Positions 17,231 through 25,613 of a stretch of DNA of 64,000 nt are shown piece by piece (position 1 is the first letter of the stretch; every line of letters starts with the position of its first letter). A program made the position numbers and the translations under genes. This DNA comes from Acididesulfobacillus acetoxydans (GTDB taxonomy: Bacteria; Bacillota; Desulfitobacteriia; Desulfitobacteriales; Desulfitobacteriaceae): NCBI RefSeq assembly GCF_902729405.1, contig NZ_LR746496.1, positions 2,480,001-2,544,000 of the forward strand, given 5' to 3'. The notes under the pieces were generated by a model. The model was not told where the DNA came from. It saw only the letters and a list, made by a program, of their open reading frames with translations, and searched no databases.

Positions 17231-18475
17231 CTATTTGGTGATGACTCGCCTGGCTCCCAGATAGCGCGCGGTCCAGTAGGAATTGTTCATGTCATCATAA
17301 GCGACGCCATAAGCGGCGGAGTCAATCATGGTGTGGTTGCCGACGTAGATGCCGACGTGAGAAGCATCCGGAGCATAGGTACGGTAGAAAACCAAATCTC
17401 CCGGTTGCAGGTTGGAAAGTGCGACCGGTTCACCTTCAGTAAACTGGGATTCCGAAGTTCGGTAGAGTGGAACACCAAAATGTGCGTAGACATACTGGAC
17501 GAAACCCGAACAATCAAAGCCGGGATGAGGACTGGTTCCTCCCCAGACGTAGGGTGTTCCCAGGTACTGGGCGGCATAACCGAGCAGGCTTTGCACGTTG
17601 CCGGACATCTTAACCGGGGCGGACGTTCCCGTACCGGAGGTGGGGTTGATCCCCGCCGCGCGCCCGGCGGCAGCCAGGGCCGCCTCCAGTTCCTGTTCCC
17701 GAATCAGGCGCTGGACGTTGTCGGCGTGTGTTTGAGCATCCGCAGCCGCAGCCACCGTGGTTTTTTCCTTGGCGGAGAGCTGGTCCAGCACGCTTTGTTG
17801 TTGAGCTACAGCGGCTTGCAAGGAAGATTGGGTCTGTTGTTTGGCAGCAAGTTCGTTGCGGAGAGAGGAAGCCTCTTGCTGGACCGCGGCTTTCTTCTGG
17901 TCGACGGCTTGAGTCAAAGCTTGAACCTGCTGCTGCAGGGCGTCGTAGCCATGAACGATGCCCTGGACGGTCTGCCAGCGATCTAAGAAATCAGACAAAC
18001 TGGTCGCTTGGAAGAGCACGTTGAGGTAGGTGGCCGGGCCCGCCTCATATTGGTCACGGACGAAGCCCGCCAGCTCGGCGGCCCGCCGGTTGCGTTCGTT
18101 TTCAAGTTGGGCCTCCTGAGCAGTCAGCTCAGTGAGCGCTTGCTGCCGTTGCGCTAAATCCTTTTGGTAGCGGTCAATACTGGTTCGCAAAGACTGGACG
18201 GATTGCCGCAGGGCCAACAGTTTGTGGGTGGCGGTGGTTTCCTGCTGTTTCTGGGCGGAGAGCTGCCCGTTGTATTGATTGACCTGGGCCTGATAATTGT
18301 GCAACTGTTGTTGTAAAGTGGCGGCGTTGGCCGCTGCCGGAGAGAGCGTTAGCAGGGCGGAACAGAACAGCAAAGCTGTCTTTTTCAAGGGAAGGGTTTT
18401 TGCGCAAACGTTTTTCGCTAAAAAGTTTTTTGCGGAAAGGGTCTGTGCAGAGAACGTTTTTTTTGGTAAATGCAT
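17231..18475 (-). CDS. Secreted NlpC/P60 peptidoglycan endopeptidase with coiled coil
   Basis: A 414-aa exported cell-wall hydrolase. A signal peptide (about 1-50, cleavage near AAANA-ATL) is preceded by a basic stretch of repeated AKN/AKT words. It is followed by a long coiled coil (about 55-270, Gln/Ala/Leu-rich) and a C-terminal NlpC/P60 domain (about 295-414) with the catalytic Cys in PGFDCSGFVQYVY and His in DASHVGIYVG. Such enzymes cut gamma-D-Glu-diaminopimelate bonds during growth or division. ATG 18475 follows GGGAGGAATCCG and is preferred over the frame extension to 18610, which lacks a ribosome site. Confidence 0.9.
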   Translation of the reverse strand: MHLPKKTFSAQTLSAKNFLAKNVCAKTLPLKKTALLFCSALLTLSPAAANAATLQQQLHNYQAQVNQYNGQLSAQKQQETTATHKLLALRQSVQSLRTSIDRYQKDLAQRQQALTELTAQEAQLENERNRRAAELAGFVRDQYEAGPATYLNVLFQATSLSDFLDRWQTVQGIVHGYDALQQQVQALTQAVDQKKAAVQQEASSLRNELAAKQQTQSSLQAAVAQQQSVLDQLSAKEKTTVAAAADAQTHADNVQRLIREQELEAALAAAGRAAGINPTSGTGTSAPVKMSGNVQSLLGYAAQYLGTPYVWGGTSPHPGFDCSGFVQYVYAHFGVPLYRTSESQFTEGEPVALSNLQPGDLVFYRTYAPDASHVGIYVGNHTMIDSAAYGVAYDDMNNSYWTARYLGARRVITK

Positions 18476-18799
18476 CGGATTCCTCCCAAATCTAGAAAAA
18501 TTTTTAACCCACACCGGCTGATTTTTAAACCAGAGCGGAGTGTGCAAAAGATAACATGATACAGTCAAGTCCCGAACAGGTAAACCAGCGAAGAGACAAT
18601 GAAGAGACAACTTTGAATAAGGGCCCAGGTGTTATGTATTTGTATTCGACACAAAGGGACAACCTCCTGCCGAATAGGAAAAAAATGCGCCAGGAAGTAT
18701 GAGGAAATCCGGTGGTAAAAAGATGCAATACGGGCCTGTCCGTGCTATAATCTCCTTGAACCCCGCTCCCTTCCTTCCCGAGGCAGAGATTCGGCCGTG

Positions 18800-19024
18800 C
18801 CGGTCAACTACCCCGTGGCTATTGTTAAGGCTGAAATACCCAGGGGCGAATATGTCGGCAACCGGGTGCGCCGGGTAGCACTACGGAATCCTGGGTAGCT
18901 CGCTATTAAGGACTTGAGTGGGAAGCGAAGAGCGCAGGGTGTCCCGTACGAACACATGAGGATACTGCAGCGGGCCGACGGCCGGGGTTATGAAGCAGAA
19001 ACCGCGCTTCGTCCCCATGTCTGA
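18800..19024 (+). pseudogene. IscB-like (RRXRR/HNH) C-terminal relic
   Basis: One frame reads VAIVKAEIPRGEYVGNRV, then RRVALRNPG, a TAG stop at 18896, then QGVPYEHMRILQRADGRGYE and a TGA at 19022. This matches the conserved C-terminal pattern of IscB proteins (GDIVKA.VP.GK..G...GRVAVR ... QG...... LLQRADGYGY). The N-terminal RuvC/HNH parts are absent and the frame is stopped, so it is a decayed end of an IS200/IS605-type element. The surrounding 18476-18799 contains only AT-rich sequence with a TATAAT at about 18747. Confidence 0.6.
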
Positions 19025-19097
19025 AGCCGGGGGCCTCTGCGCAAAGCATTCGGTGATGCGAAATTGGGTAATGCTAAAGATAAAGGGGGAATTTTCT

Positions 19098-19304
19098 GTG
19101 CCGTTTATCAAGATGGAAGCAGGAAAAATGGATCAGGCCCAAAAGGAAACGCTGATTGCCGGGTTTACGGAAGTCGCCAGTGCGACCTTAGGGATCCCAC
19201 CCGAGGCCTTTTTGGTTCTGATTAAGGAAAATGAAATGGACAACTGGGGAAAGGGCGGCCGGATGCTGAGTAAAGTCCTGGCTGAACAGAAGCGGGGTAA
19301 CTAA
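19098..19304 (+). CDS. 4-oxalocrotonate tautomerase-like protein
   Basis: A 68-aa tautomerase-superfamily protein with the obligatory Pro immediately after the initiator (MPFIKMEAGKM), which becomes the N-terminal catalytic base. The GTG start at 19098 follows AAAGGGGGA at proper spacing; the longer open frame from 18990 would bury the Pro and overlaps the IscB relic. Members interconvert keto/enol acids; substrate unknown. It stands 24 nt before ygbA and may be co-transcribed with it and with the flavodiiron protein gene. Confidence 0.82.
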   Translation: MPFIKMEAGKMDQAQKETLIAGFTEVASATLGIPPEAFLVLIKENEMDNWGKGGRMLSKVLAEQKRGN

Positions 19305-19328
19305 GAGTAGGGTTTTGGGAGTAAGGCT

Positions 19329-19676
19329 TTGGCGGCGAAAGAAAATCGGCTGGAAAGGGAAAAGAAAACGGTCGAGCTGATGATCGGGCTTTACTGCCGC
19401 CGGGTGCATCACACCCGGGACGGTCTCTGCCCGGATTGCAGGAAACTTTTGGATTATGCCTTCCGGCGTATTGAGCATTGCCGTTTTGGCAGTGAAAAAC
19501 CGACCTGTGCCAACTGTTCTGTTCATTGTTACAGCCCGCAGATGCGTGAGCAAATCCGTTTTGTCATGCGCTATTCTGGCCCGCGTATGGCCTTGAGGCA
19601 TCCGCTCATTGCCTGGAGGCACCTTCGAGATGGACGGAGGCATCCCGTTCACGGCAACGGTAGGCCGAAGTCTTAA
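19329..19676 (+). CDS. ygbA: YgbA family (nitrous oxide-stimulated promoter) protein
   Basis: A 115-aa protein that matches the YgbA_NO family, named from NO/N2O-responsive expression in other bacteria. The family pattern is complete: IGLYCRRVHH, GLCPDCRKLLDYA, CRFGSEKPTCANCSVHCY and the end RYSGPRMALRHPLIAWRHL. The six conserved Cys plus His suggest a metal site. Start is a TTG at 19329 with GGGAGTAAG upstream. Lying just before a flavodiiron NO/O2 reductase gene, it supports a nitrosative-stress cluster. The biochemical role of the family is not settled. Confidence 0.85.
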   Translation: MAAKENRLEREKKTVELMIGLYCRRVHHTRDGLCPDCRKLLDYAFRRIEHCRFGSEKPTCANCSVHCYSPQMREQIRFVMRYSGPRMALRHPLIAWRHLRDGRRHPVHGNGRPKS

Positions 19677-19740
19677 AGGCACCCGGGCGGGGCGCCTGTT
19701 TTGTTGTGGCGGAAAACGAATTACCGAAAGGAGAATCGAT

Positions 19741-20931
19741 ATGGGATTTTGCATTAACGATAATGTGACCTGGGTCGGAAAAATTGATTGGGAACTGAGG
19801 ACTTTCCATGGGGAGGAACTATCCACGCACAGGGGATCTTCTTACAATTCCTATCTGGTCAGGGATGAGAAGACAGTCTTGCTGGATACTGTTTGGCAGC
19901 CTTTCACGGAGGAGTTCATTCGGAACTTGAGAAAGGAAATCCCTTTAGAGGACATCGATTATATCGTCATGAACCATGTCGAAGGGGATCACAGCGGCGC
20001 CCTGCCGGCCCTCATGAAAGAAATTCCGCAGACGCCCATTTACTGTACGGCCAATGCGGTGAAAGAGTTAAAAGGGCACTACCATGAAGATTGGAATTTC
20101 GTCCCGGTGAAGACGGGGGACCGCCTCAGTTTAGGCAAAAAGGAACTCGTTTTTATTGAGGCGAGGATGTTGCATTGGCCGGACACGATGTTTTCCTATT
20201 TGACAGAGGATGCCATTCTTTTCAGCAATGATGCTTTTGGACAGCATTTTGCATCGGAGCTCATGTTCAACGACAAGGTGGACCAAGCGGCTCTCTACGC
20301 CGAAGCCCTGAAGTACTACGCCAACATTTTGACTCCTTTCAGCAAGCTGGTGGAGAATAAAGTGAACGAAGTCGTGAAGCTCGGTCTTCCGCTCAACATG
20401 ATTTGCCCCAGCCACGGGATTATTTGGCGTGACAATCCGCTCCAGATTGTACACAAATATCTGGAGTGGGCACAGAATTACCAGGAGAACCAAATCACCA
20501 TTATTTATGACACGATGTGGAACAGCACGCGGAAGATGGCCGAGGCTATCGCGGCCGGGATTCAAAAGGTCAACAGTGACATAACGGTTAAACTTTTTAA
20601 TTCGGCCCGTTCCGACAAAAACGATATCTTGAGCGAGGTATTTAAATCGCGGGCGGTCCTCGTCGGCTCACCCACCATCAATAAGGGAGTGCTTTTCTCA
20701 GTGGCGGGAATCTTGGAGATGATTAAAGGCCTCGGCCTCAAAAACAAGAAAGGGGCTGCTTTCGGGAGTTATGGCTGGAGCGGCGAAGCCGTAAAACTGA
20801 TCAACGGTGAACTGGAAAAGGCGGGAATTGCGCTTTTGTCGGACGGCCTGAGAATCACCTGGGTTCCGGATGAAGCTGTGTTAGAAGACTGTCGGGCCTT
20901 CGGCCGCAAAATTGCGGAAGAGTTGGCGTGA
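19741..20931 (+). CDS. Class A flavodiiron protein (NO/O2 reductase)
   Basis: A 396-aa protein with a metallo-beta-lactamase-like diiron domain (about 1-250; ligand motif HVEGDH in MNHVEGDHSGALP, later His in ARMLHWPDT and an Asp in FSNDAFG) and a C-terminal flavodoxin domain (about 255-396; IIYDTMWNSTRKMAEAI binds FMN phosphate). It reduces nitric oxide or oxygen to N2O or water in the cytoplasm, protecting anaerobes. The ATG at 19741 has AAAGGAGAATCGAT upstream; the longer frame from 19609 is within ygbA and rejected. No rubredoxin gene is adjacent. Confidence 0.93.
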   Translation: MGFCINDNVTWVGKIDWELRTFHGEELSTHRGSSYNSYLVRDEKTVLLDTVWQPFTEEFIRNLRKEIPLEDIDYIVMNHVEGDHSGALPALMKEIPQTPIYCTANAVKELKGHYHEDWNFVPVKTGDRLSLGKKELVFIEARMLHWPDTMFSYLTEDAILFSNDAFGQHFASELMFNDKVDQAALYAEALKYYANILTPFSKLVENKVNEVVKLGLPLNMICPSHGIIWRDNPLQIVHKYLEWAQNYQENQITIIYDTMWNSTRKMAEAIAAGIQKVNSDITVKLFNSARSDKNDILSEVFKSRAVLVGSPTINKGVLFSVAGILEMIKGLGLKNKKGAAFGSYGWSGEAVKLINGELEKAGIALLSDGLRITWVPDEAVLEDCRAFGRKIAEELA

Positions 20932-20944
20932 GTTCGGATTAGGA

Positions 20945-21020
20945 GCCCGCTTCCCCAAGCGGGGAGCGCGCGGGCAGGGTGGCAAAGCCTTTTCAAGCAC
21001 GGTTTAGGGAGTGCTTTTTG
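20945..21020 (+). terminator. Double hairpin terminator after flavodiiron gene
   Basis: A stem of GCCCGC/GCGGGC enclosing CCCC-AAGC-GGGG (20945-20976) is followed by AGCAC-loop-GTGCTTTTT (about 20996-21019), the latter with a five-T run. Confidence 0.75.
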
Positions 21021-21052
21021 AGTACACTTCAGAGAGTGCCGGCGGTGCTCAG

Positions 21053-21081
21053 GGAGCTCTCAGAAAAAGTTCTGAGGGCTC
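21053..21081. repeat. Inverted repeat before the MalY-type gene
   Basis: GAGCTCTCAGAA-AAAG-TTCTGAGGGCTC, a 12-bp stem with one mismatch and no T-run, about 70 nt before the start codon. It may be an operator or a leader hairpin. Confidence 0.5.
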
Positions 21082-21152
21082 TTCCTGTCGGCGACAAATG
21101 AGCGGGCGGGGCGGCCCGTGAACGACAAGCGGGCGCGAAAGGGGGCAAATGG

Positions 21153-22346
21153 GTGGACAGGGAATTTGATCGAGTGGTGGAACGCAGGCATACGAGTTCT
21201 GTTAAGTGGGATTTTAACGAAGAGACCTTTGGAGCCAAAGATGTCTTGCCGATGTGGGTGGCTGACATGGATTTCTTGGCGCCGCAGGCGGTGATCGACG
21301 CTTTGACGCGCCGGGCTGAGCACGGCATTTACGGTTACAGCGAGAGTATGGCGGGGTATTACGAAGCGGTCCGGGAGTGGATGTCCAAGCGGCACGGCTG
21401 GAGTATCGAAAAGGACTGGATCGTGTTCAGTCCGGGCGTGGTTCCGGCCCTGAACTGGCTGATCCGGGCTCTGGCCCGGCCGGGAGCCAAAGTGGTGATC
21501 CAGCCTCCGATCTATCCGCCTTTTCAGAGAGCCATAGAAAACAATGGCTGTGAGCCGGTCCATAACCCTCTGAAATGGGAGGAGGGCCGCTATGTCATGG
21601 ATATGACGGGACTGGAGAAGGAATTTGCGGCCGGTGCCCAAATGCTCATTCTCTGCAGTCCGCATAATCCTGTGGGCCGGGTGTGGGAGCGGGCCGAGTT
21701 GGAGGCCCTGGCCCAACTGTGTCAGGCTTATGGGGTAAGCGTCATTGCGGACGAGATTCACAGTGACCTGATTTATCCCGGGAAGGAGCATGTCGCTTAC
21801 GGCACCTTGTCAGAAAAAGCGGCGCAGCAGGCTGTCGTCTGTACGGCCCCGAGTAAGACCTTTAATCTCGCGGGTCTGCAGACTTCGAATCTCATCATTC
21901 CCGATCCCGGCCGGCGCCAGGCTTTCCGGAAGGTGATGGAGCGAAACGGCATTCATCATCCCAATGTCTTCGGCCTGACCGCTTTGGAAGCGGCCTACCG
22001 GCAGGGGGGAGAATGGCTCGACAAGCTCATGCTCTACCTGGCGGAGAATCTCGGGTTTTTGACAGACTATCTTGCCGACAAGGTGCCTCAGGTCAAGGTG
22101 GTCCGGCCGGAGGGGACATATCTCGTTTGGCTTGATTTCCGGGCTTTAGGGTTGGAAGCGGAGGCTCTGCAGGAGTTTCTGCTCAAGTCGGCCCGGGTGG
22201 CGCTCAATGCCGGGTACACCTTCGGGCCGGGTGGGGCGGGTTTTGCCCGCATGAACATCGCCTGTCCGCGCGTAACTTTGCAAGAAGGGTTGAGCAGGAT
22301 CGCACGGGCTGTAGGGGAACTGCTGACGGGCCAAGAACAGGGGTAA
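21153..22346 (+). CDS. MalY/PatB-type PLP C-S lyase (cystathionine beta-lyase)
   Basis: A 397-aa class I/II PLP aminotransferase-fold enzyme. It starts DREFDRVVERRHTSSVKWD, typical of MalY/PatB, with LPMWVADMDF soon after. The cofactor Lys is in APSKTFNLAGLQTSN and phosphate-binding features follow. It probably cleaves cystathionine or cysteine conjugates to release pyruvate, ammonia and a thiol; a minority of the family also act as transaminases. GTG at 21153 follows AAAGGGGG. Single gene; the next gene starts 200 nt later. Confidence 0.9.
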   Translation: MDREFDRVVERRHTSSVKWDFNEETFGAKDVLPMWVADMDFLAPQAVIDALTRRAEHGIYGYSESMAGYYEAVREWMSKRHGWSIEKDWIVFSPGVVPALNWLIRALARPGAKVVIQPPIYPPFQRAIENNGCEPVHNPLKWEEGRYVMDMTGLEKEFAAGAQMLILCSPHNPVGRVWERAELEALAQLCQAYGVSVIADEIHSDLIYPGKEHVAYGTLSEKAAQQAVVCTAPSKTFNLAGLQTSNLIIPDPGRRQAFRKVMERNGIHHPNVFGLTALEAAYRQGGEWLDKLMLYLAENLGFLTDYLADKVPQVKVVRPEGTYLVWLDFRALGLEAEALQEFLLKSARVALNAGYTFGPGGAGFARMNIACPRVTLQEGLSRIARAVGELLTGQEQG

Positions 22347-22546
22347 AATAAGAATAGGGGTAAGAAAGAACAGCTTTACCGGACCGCTTTGAGAAGCAAG
22401 GCGGAAAGCGGGAGCCGGCCGCCCCGGCGCGATTTGCGGTCTTGGGGCCCTGCCGTTCCAGGGCAAAAGAAAAAGCGGCCCTAAGGGGGGACTCGTTGTC
22501 AGGGCCGGCGGGATTCGTTGTCAGGTCCCGTGAAAGGAGTGGAGAG

Positions 22547-24037
22547 TTGTTTAAGAGAGAAACGGTGAGGGTATTTGTGCTGGTCAGCGTGATGCTGGCT
22601 ATGTTTATGGCCGCGGTGGAAGGAACGATTGTGGCTACGGCCATGCCGAGCATCGTCGGGGACTTGGGCGGTTTTACCCTCTTCAGCTGGGTTTTTTCGG
22701 CCTTTCTCCTGGCGCAAACCGTTACCATTCCTATTTACGGCAAACTGGCGGACTTGTACGGCCGCAAGCCCGTCTTCGTCTTGGGTGTGGTGGTATTTCT
22801 CGCCGGTTCCACCCTTTGCGGTCTGGCGACCAGTATGAATCAGCTTATCTTTTACCGCTTGATCCAAGGAGTGGGGGCGGGGGCGGTGCAGCCGATCGCC
22901 ACAACGATAGTCGGGGACATTTACAATCTCGAGGAACGGGCTCAGGTCCAGGGCTACCTTTCCGGCGTCTGGGGCTTTGCCTCGATTATCGGGCCGGCCG
23001 TGGGCGGGCTGTTCGTCCAGTATGCCCGCTGGTCTTGGGTCTTTTGGATAAACATTCCCGTCGGTCTTCTCTCCGCGCTGGGCATCATCCTCTTTTTCCG
23101 GGAAACTGTGACCCAGCGCGCACATAAGGTCGACTACCTCGGATCGGGATTGATCTTTGTTGCGATCAGTGCCCTAATGGTGGTTTTGATCCAGGCCGGG
23201 ACGGTCTGGCCCTGGGGATCGGCGCCTGTTCTGGGGCTTTTGGCGGTTTTCGCGGCGGGAAGCTTGCTTTTTGTCGTCAGGGAGAAAAGAGCGACGGAGC
23301 CGGTCATGCCCTTGGAAATCTGGCACGACCGCCTGATTACGGTGGCTAATTTGGCCTCTTTGACGACGGGGATCGTGCTGGTCGGGATCGACACTTTTCT
23401 GCCGACTTTCGTCCAAGGAGTCATGAATAAAACTCCCATTGTCGCCGGTTTTGCCCTGGCCGTCATGTCCATAGGCTGGACCTTGTCCGCCACGGTGGCC
23501 GGACGCATGATTTTGCGGCTGGGCTATCGGAGGACGGCCCTCGGCGGAGGCCTATGGCTCGTCATCGGGTCCGTTTTTTTTGTCACTCTGCAACCGAGTC
23601 GCGGCTGGTTCTGGGCCGCCGGCGGTTCTTTCTTGGTCGGTGTGGGTATGGGATTGGCACGCACCGTCTTTATCGTGGCGGTTCAGAGCAGTGTGGCTTG
23701 GGAGATGCGCGGAGCCGCTACGGCGGCCAACATGTTCACCGGAATTTTGGGCAACACTGTGGGAGCTGCCCTCCTGGGCGGGGTTTTGAATAATCGGATG
23801 ACCGCTTATCTCAGGCACATTCCGGCGGGCCAAGGGGCACCGCTCAATCTGGATGTCGTGAATGCCCTTTTAGATCCCCAGAAAAGGCAATCCCTGTCCG
23901 CCGAAATGCTGCGAGTGCTGCAGAGGGGTTTGACGATTTCTCTCCACACGGTCTACTGGGGGGTTATGGTCCTGTCTTTCGCCAGTTTGTTCTTAATCTA
24001 TTTCCTGCCCCGCCGGACCAAGGAGGAAAGCCAATGA
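22547..24037 (+). CDS. Second DHA2-type (EmrB/QacA) efflux MFS
   Basis: A 496-aa 14-helix exporter. TM1 carries the DHA2 motif VEGTIVATAMPSIVGDLGG, motif A is GKLADLYGRKPVF, and antiporter motif C is GVWGFASIIGPAVGGLF. Length and motifs fit proton-driven export of drugs or peptides across the cytoplasmic membrane. The TTG at 22547 with GAAAGGAGTGGAGAG upstream is preferred over the frame extension to 22442. Not closely similar to the efflux pump at 5006-6724, so not a recent duplicate. Confidence 0.88.
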   Translation: MFKRETVRVFVLVSVMLAMFMAAVEGTIVATAMPSIVGDLGGFTLFSWVFSAFLLAQTVTIPIYGKLADLYGRKPVFVLGVVVFLAGSTLCGLATSMNQLIFYRLIQGVGAGAVQPIATTIVGDIYNLEERAQVQGYLSGVWGFASIIGPAVGGLFVQYARWSWVFWINIPVGLLSALGIILFFRETVTQRAHKVDYLGSGLIFVAISALMVVLIQAGTVWPWGSAPVLGLLAVFAAGSLLFVVREKRATEPVMPLEIWHDRLITVANLASLTTGIVLVGIDTFLPTFVQGVMNKTPIVAGFALAVMSIGWTLSATVAGRMILRLGYRRTALGGGLWLVIGSVFFVTLQPSRGWFWAAGGSFLVGVGMGLARTVFIVAVQSSVAWEMRGAATAANMFTGILGNTVGAALLGGVLNNRMTAYLRHIPAGQGAPLNLDVVNALLDPQKRQSLSAEMLRVLQRGLTISLHTVYWGVMVLSFASLFLIYFLPRRTKEESQ

Positions 24038-24193
24038 GAAGTGCCGGGGGGTGGGGGCAGGAAGCACGGGAGGTCGACGAAAATCTTGGGGCAAGAGGGG
24101 AGCCCGTGGCGAGACGGCCGTGGCGGTTTGACTTAGCAGAGAGGTAACGGCGGCCCTGAAAGCGCAAGGCGGGGAGGGGTCAATTGGCCCCGT

Positions 24194-25414
24194 TTGTCAG
24201 CTGAGCAGCCGGCAAGAGGGCCGGTCTTACCGGATAGGGGGTGTGCGGAACACTTGAAAGGAACCAGATTTGTCCTATATTCTGCCGTAGGCATCGGTTT
24301 TGCCTTGTATACGGGTCTTTGCTATTATGTGGGCCTGCGTGGCTGGCAGCTCTTTTTCAGCTCTTTTCTCTTGCTCCCGGAGAAGGTCTATTGGATCGGT
24401 TTTTGGATCATAGCCATGGCTTACTTGGCAGGCCGTTTAGGGGAAAGGATTTTGCCGGAGGCGGTGAGTCACGCCTTCAGCATGATCGGTTCTTATTGGC
24501 TGGGAATTATGTTCTATGCTCTCTGGGTATTGGCTGCAGTGGATTTGATGCGGGGGCTGAACGAGGGATTTCACTTTTTGCCCCATGCCCTGACACGGGG
24601 GCCGTGGTTGGGGCGGGCAATCTTTCTCGTTGTGCTCGGCTTGGTTCTCTACGGCCTGTGGAATGCCCGCCACCCGATTGTGAACCGCTATAACCTGACC
24701 ATCGGCAAAAAAGCCGGAAGCCTGGGGGAATTACACATCGTCCTTGTCTCTGATATTCATTTGGGCGCTATTATGAATAACGGCCGTTTGGCTGCGCTGG
24801 TGGAGAGAGTAAATGCTCTCAAGCCGGACCTGATCCTTTTGGCCGGGGATGTAATCGATGAAAACGTGGAGCGGGTGATCCGACAGGACATGCGCATGAA
24901 CCTCAGCCGCTTGCAGGCTCCTTTCGGAGTCTACGCCGTGCTGGGCAATCATGAGTATCTGGGCGGGCATGTCCGGGAGGCCTTGGCTTATATGGCGGAG
25001 GCGGGGGTGCATATGCTGCGCGATGCTTCGGTTAAAGTAGCCGACAGTTTTTATCTCGTGGGGCGGGATGATCGGAGCGCGCGGCATTTCACAGGCCAAG
25101 GGCGCCGGCCGCTCGCGAATCTGCTGGAAGGCCTGGACCTCTCCTTGCCGGTGATCGCCCTGGATCACCAGCCCAGCCACTTGGAAGAAGCAGAAAGGGC
25201 GGGCGTTGATCTGCAGCTTTCCGGTCACACCCACAAGGGTCAGCTCTTTCCTATTCAGCTCCTTACACGGCACCTGTTTGCGGATGATTTCGGGCTGCTG
25301 GAAAGAGAAGACTTTCGTGTCGTCGTTTCCTCGGGCTTTGGCACCTGGGGACCGCCCCTGCGGGTGGGGAACAGACCGGAAATCGTCGAAATCGACGTTC
25401 ACTTCAGGCCGTGA
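24194..25414 (+). CDS. Membrane-anchored metallophosphoesterase (YkuE-like)
   Basis: A 406-aa protein with four predicted N-terminal transmembrane segments (about 30-160) and a calcineurin-like phosphoesterase domain (about 180-400). All metal motifs are present: VSDIHLG, LAGDVIDEN, LGNHEY and LSGHTHKGQ. Homologues act on the outer face or on nucleotide-lipid substrates; the substrate is not known here. The TTG at 24194 has GGGGAGGGG about 12 nt upstream; a TTG at 24254 is an alternative. It is 156 nt after the efflux gene. Confidence 0.88.
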   Translation: MSAEQPARGPVLPDRGCAEHLKGTRFVLYSAVGIGFALYTGLCYYVGLRGWQLFFSSFLLLPEKVYWIGFWIIAMAYLAGRLGERILPEAVSHAFSMIGSYWLGIMFYALWVLAAVDLMRGLNEGFHFLPHALTRGPWLGRAIFLVVLGLVLYGLWNARHPIVNRYNLTIGKKAGSLGELHIVLVSDIHLGAIMNNGRLAALVERVNALKPDLILLAGDVIDENVERVIRQDMRMNLSRLQAPFGVYAVLGNHEYLGGHVREALAYMAEAGVHMLRDASVKVADSFYLVGRDDRSARHFTGQGRRPLANLLEGLDLSLPVIALDHQPSHLEEAERAGVDLQLSGHTHKGQLFPIQLLTRHLFADDFGLLEREDFRVVVSSGFGTWGPPLRVGNRPEIVEIDVHFRP

Positions 25415-25613
25415 AGGTTTTGTAAGACGGGGGTCGGGGTTCGTCCGCCGAGGCGGAACCGAGCCTGCGCCGGCCGGGTGGGAGGCGAGCGTTGGCACCG
25501 TTTACAGGAGGTTCAATTTTGGCTAAAATAGTCTCGGCGGACGAGCCGTCCCCGTGTACCCGTTCAGCGGAGGCTGAACATCAATCAAAAATAGAAGTGA
25601 GGGGTTATTGACC

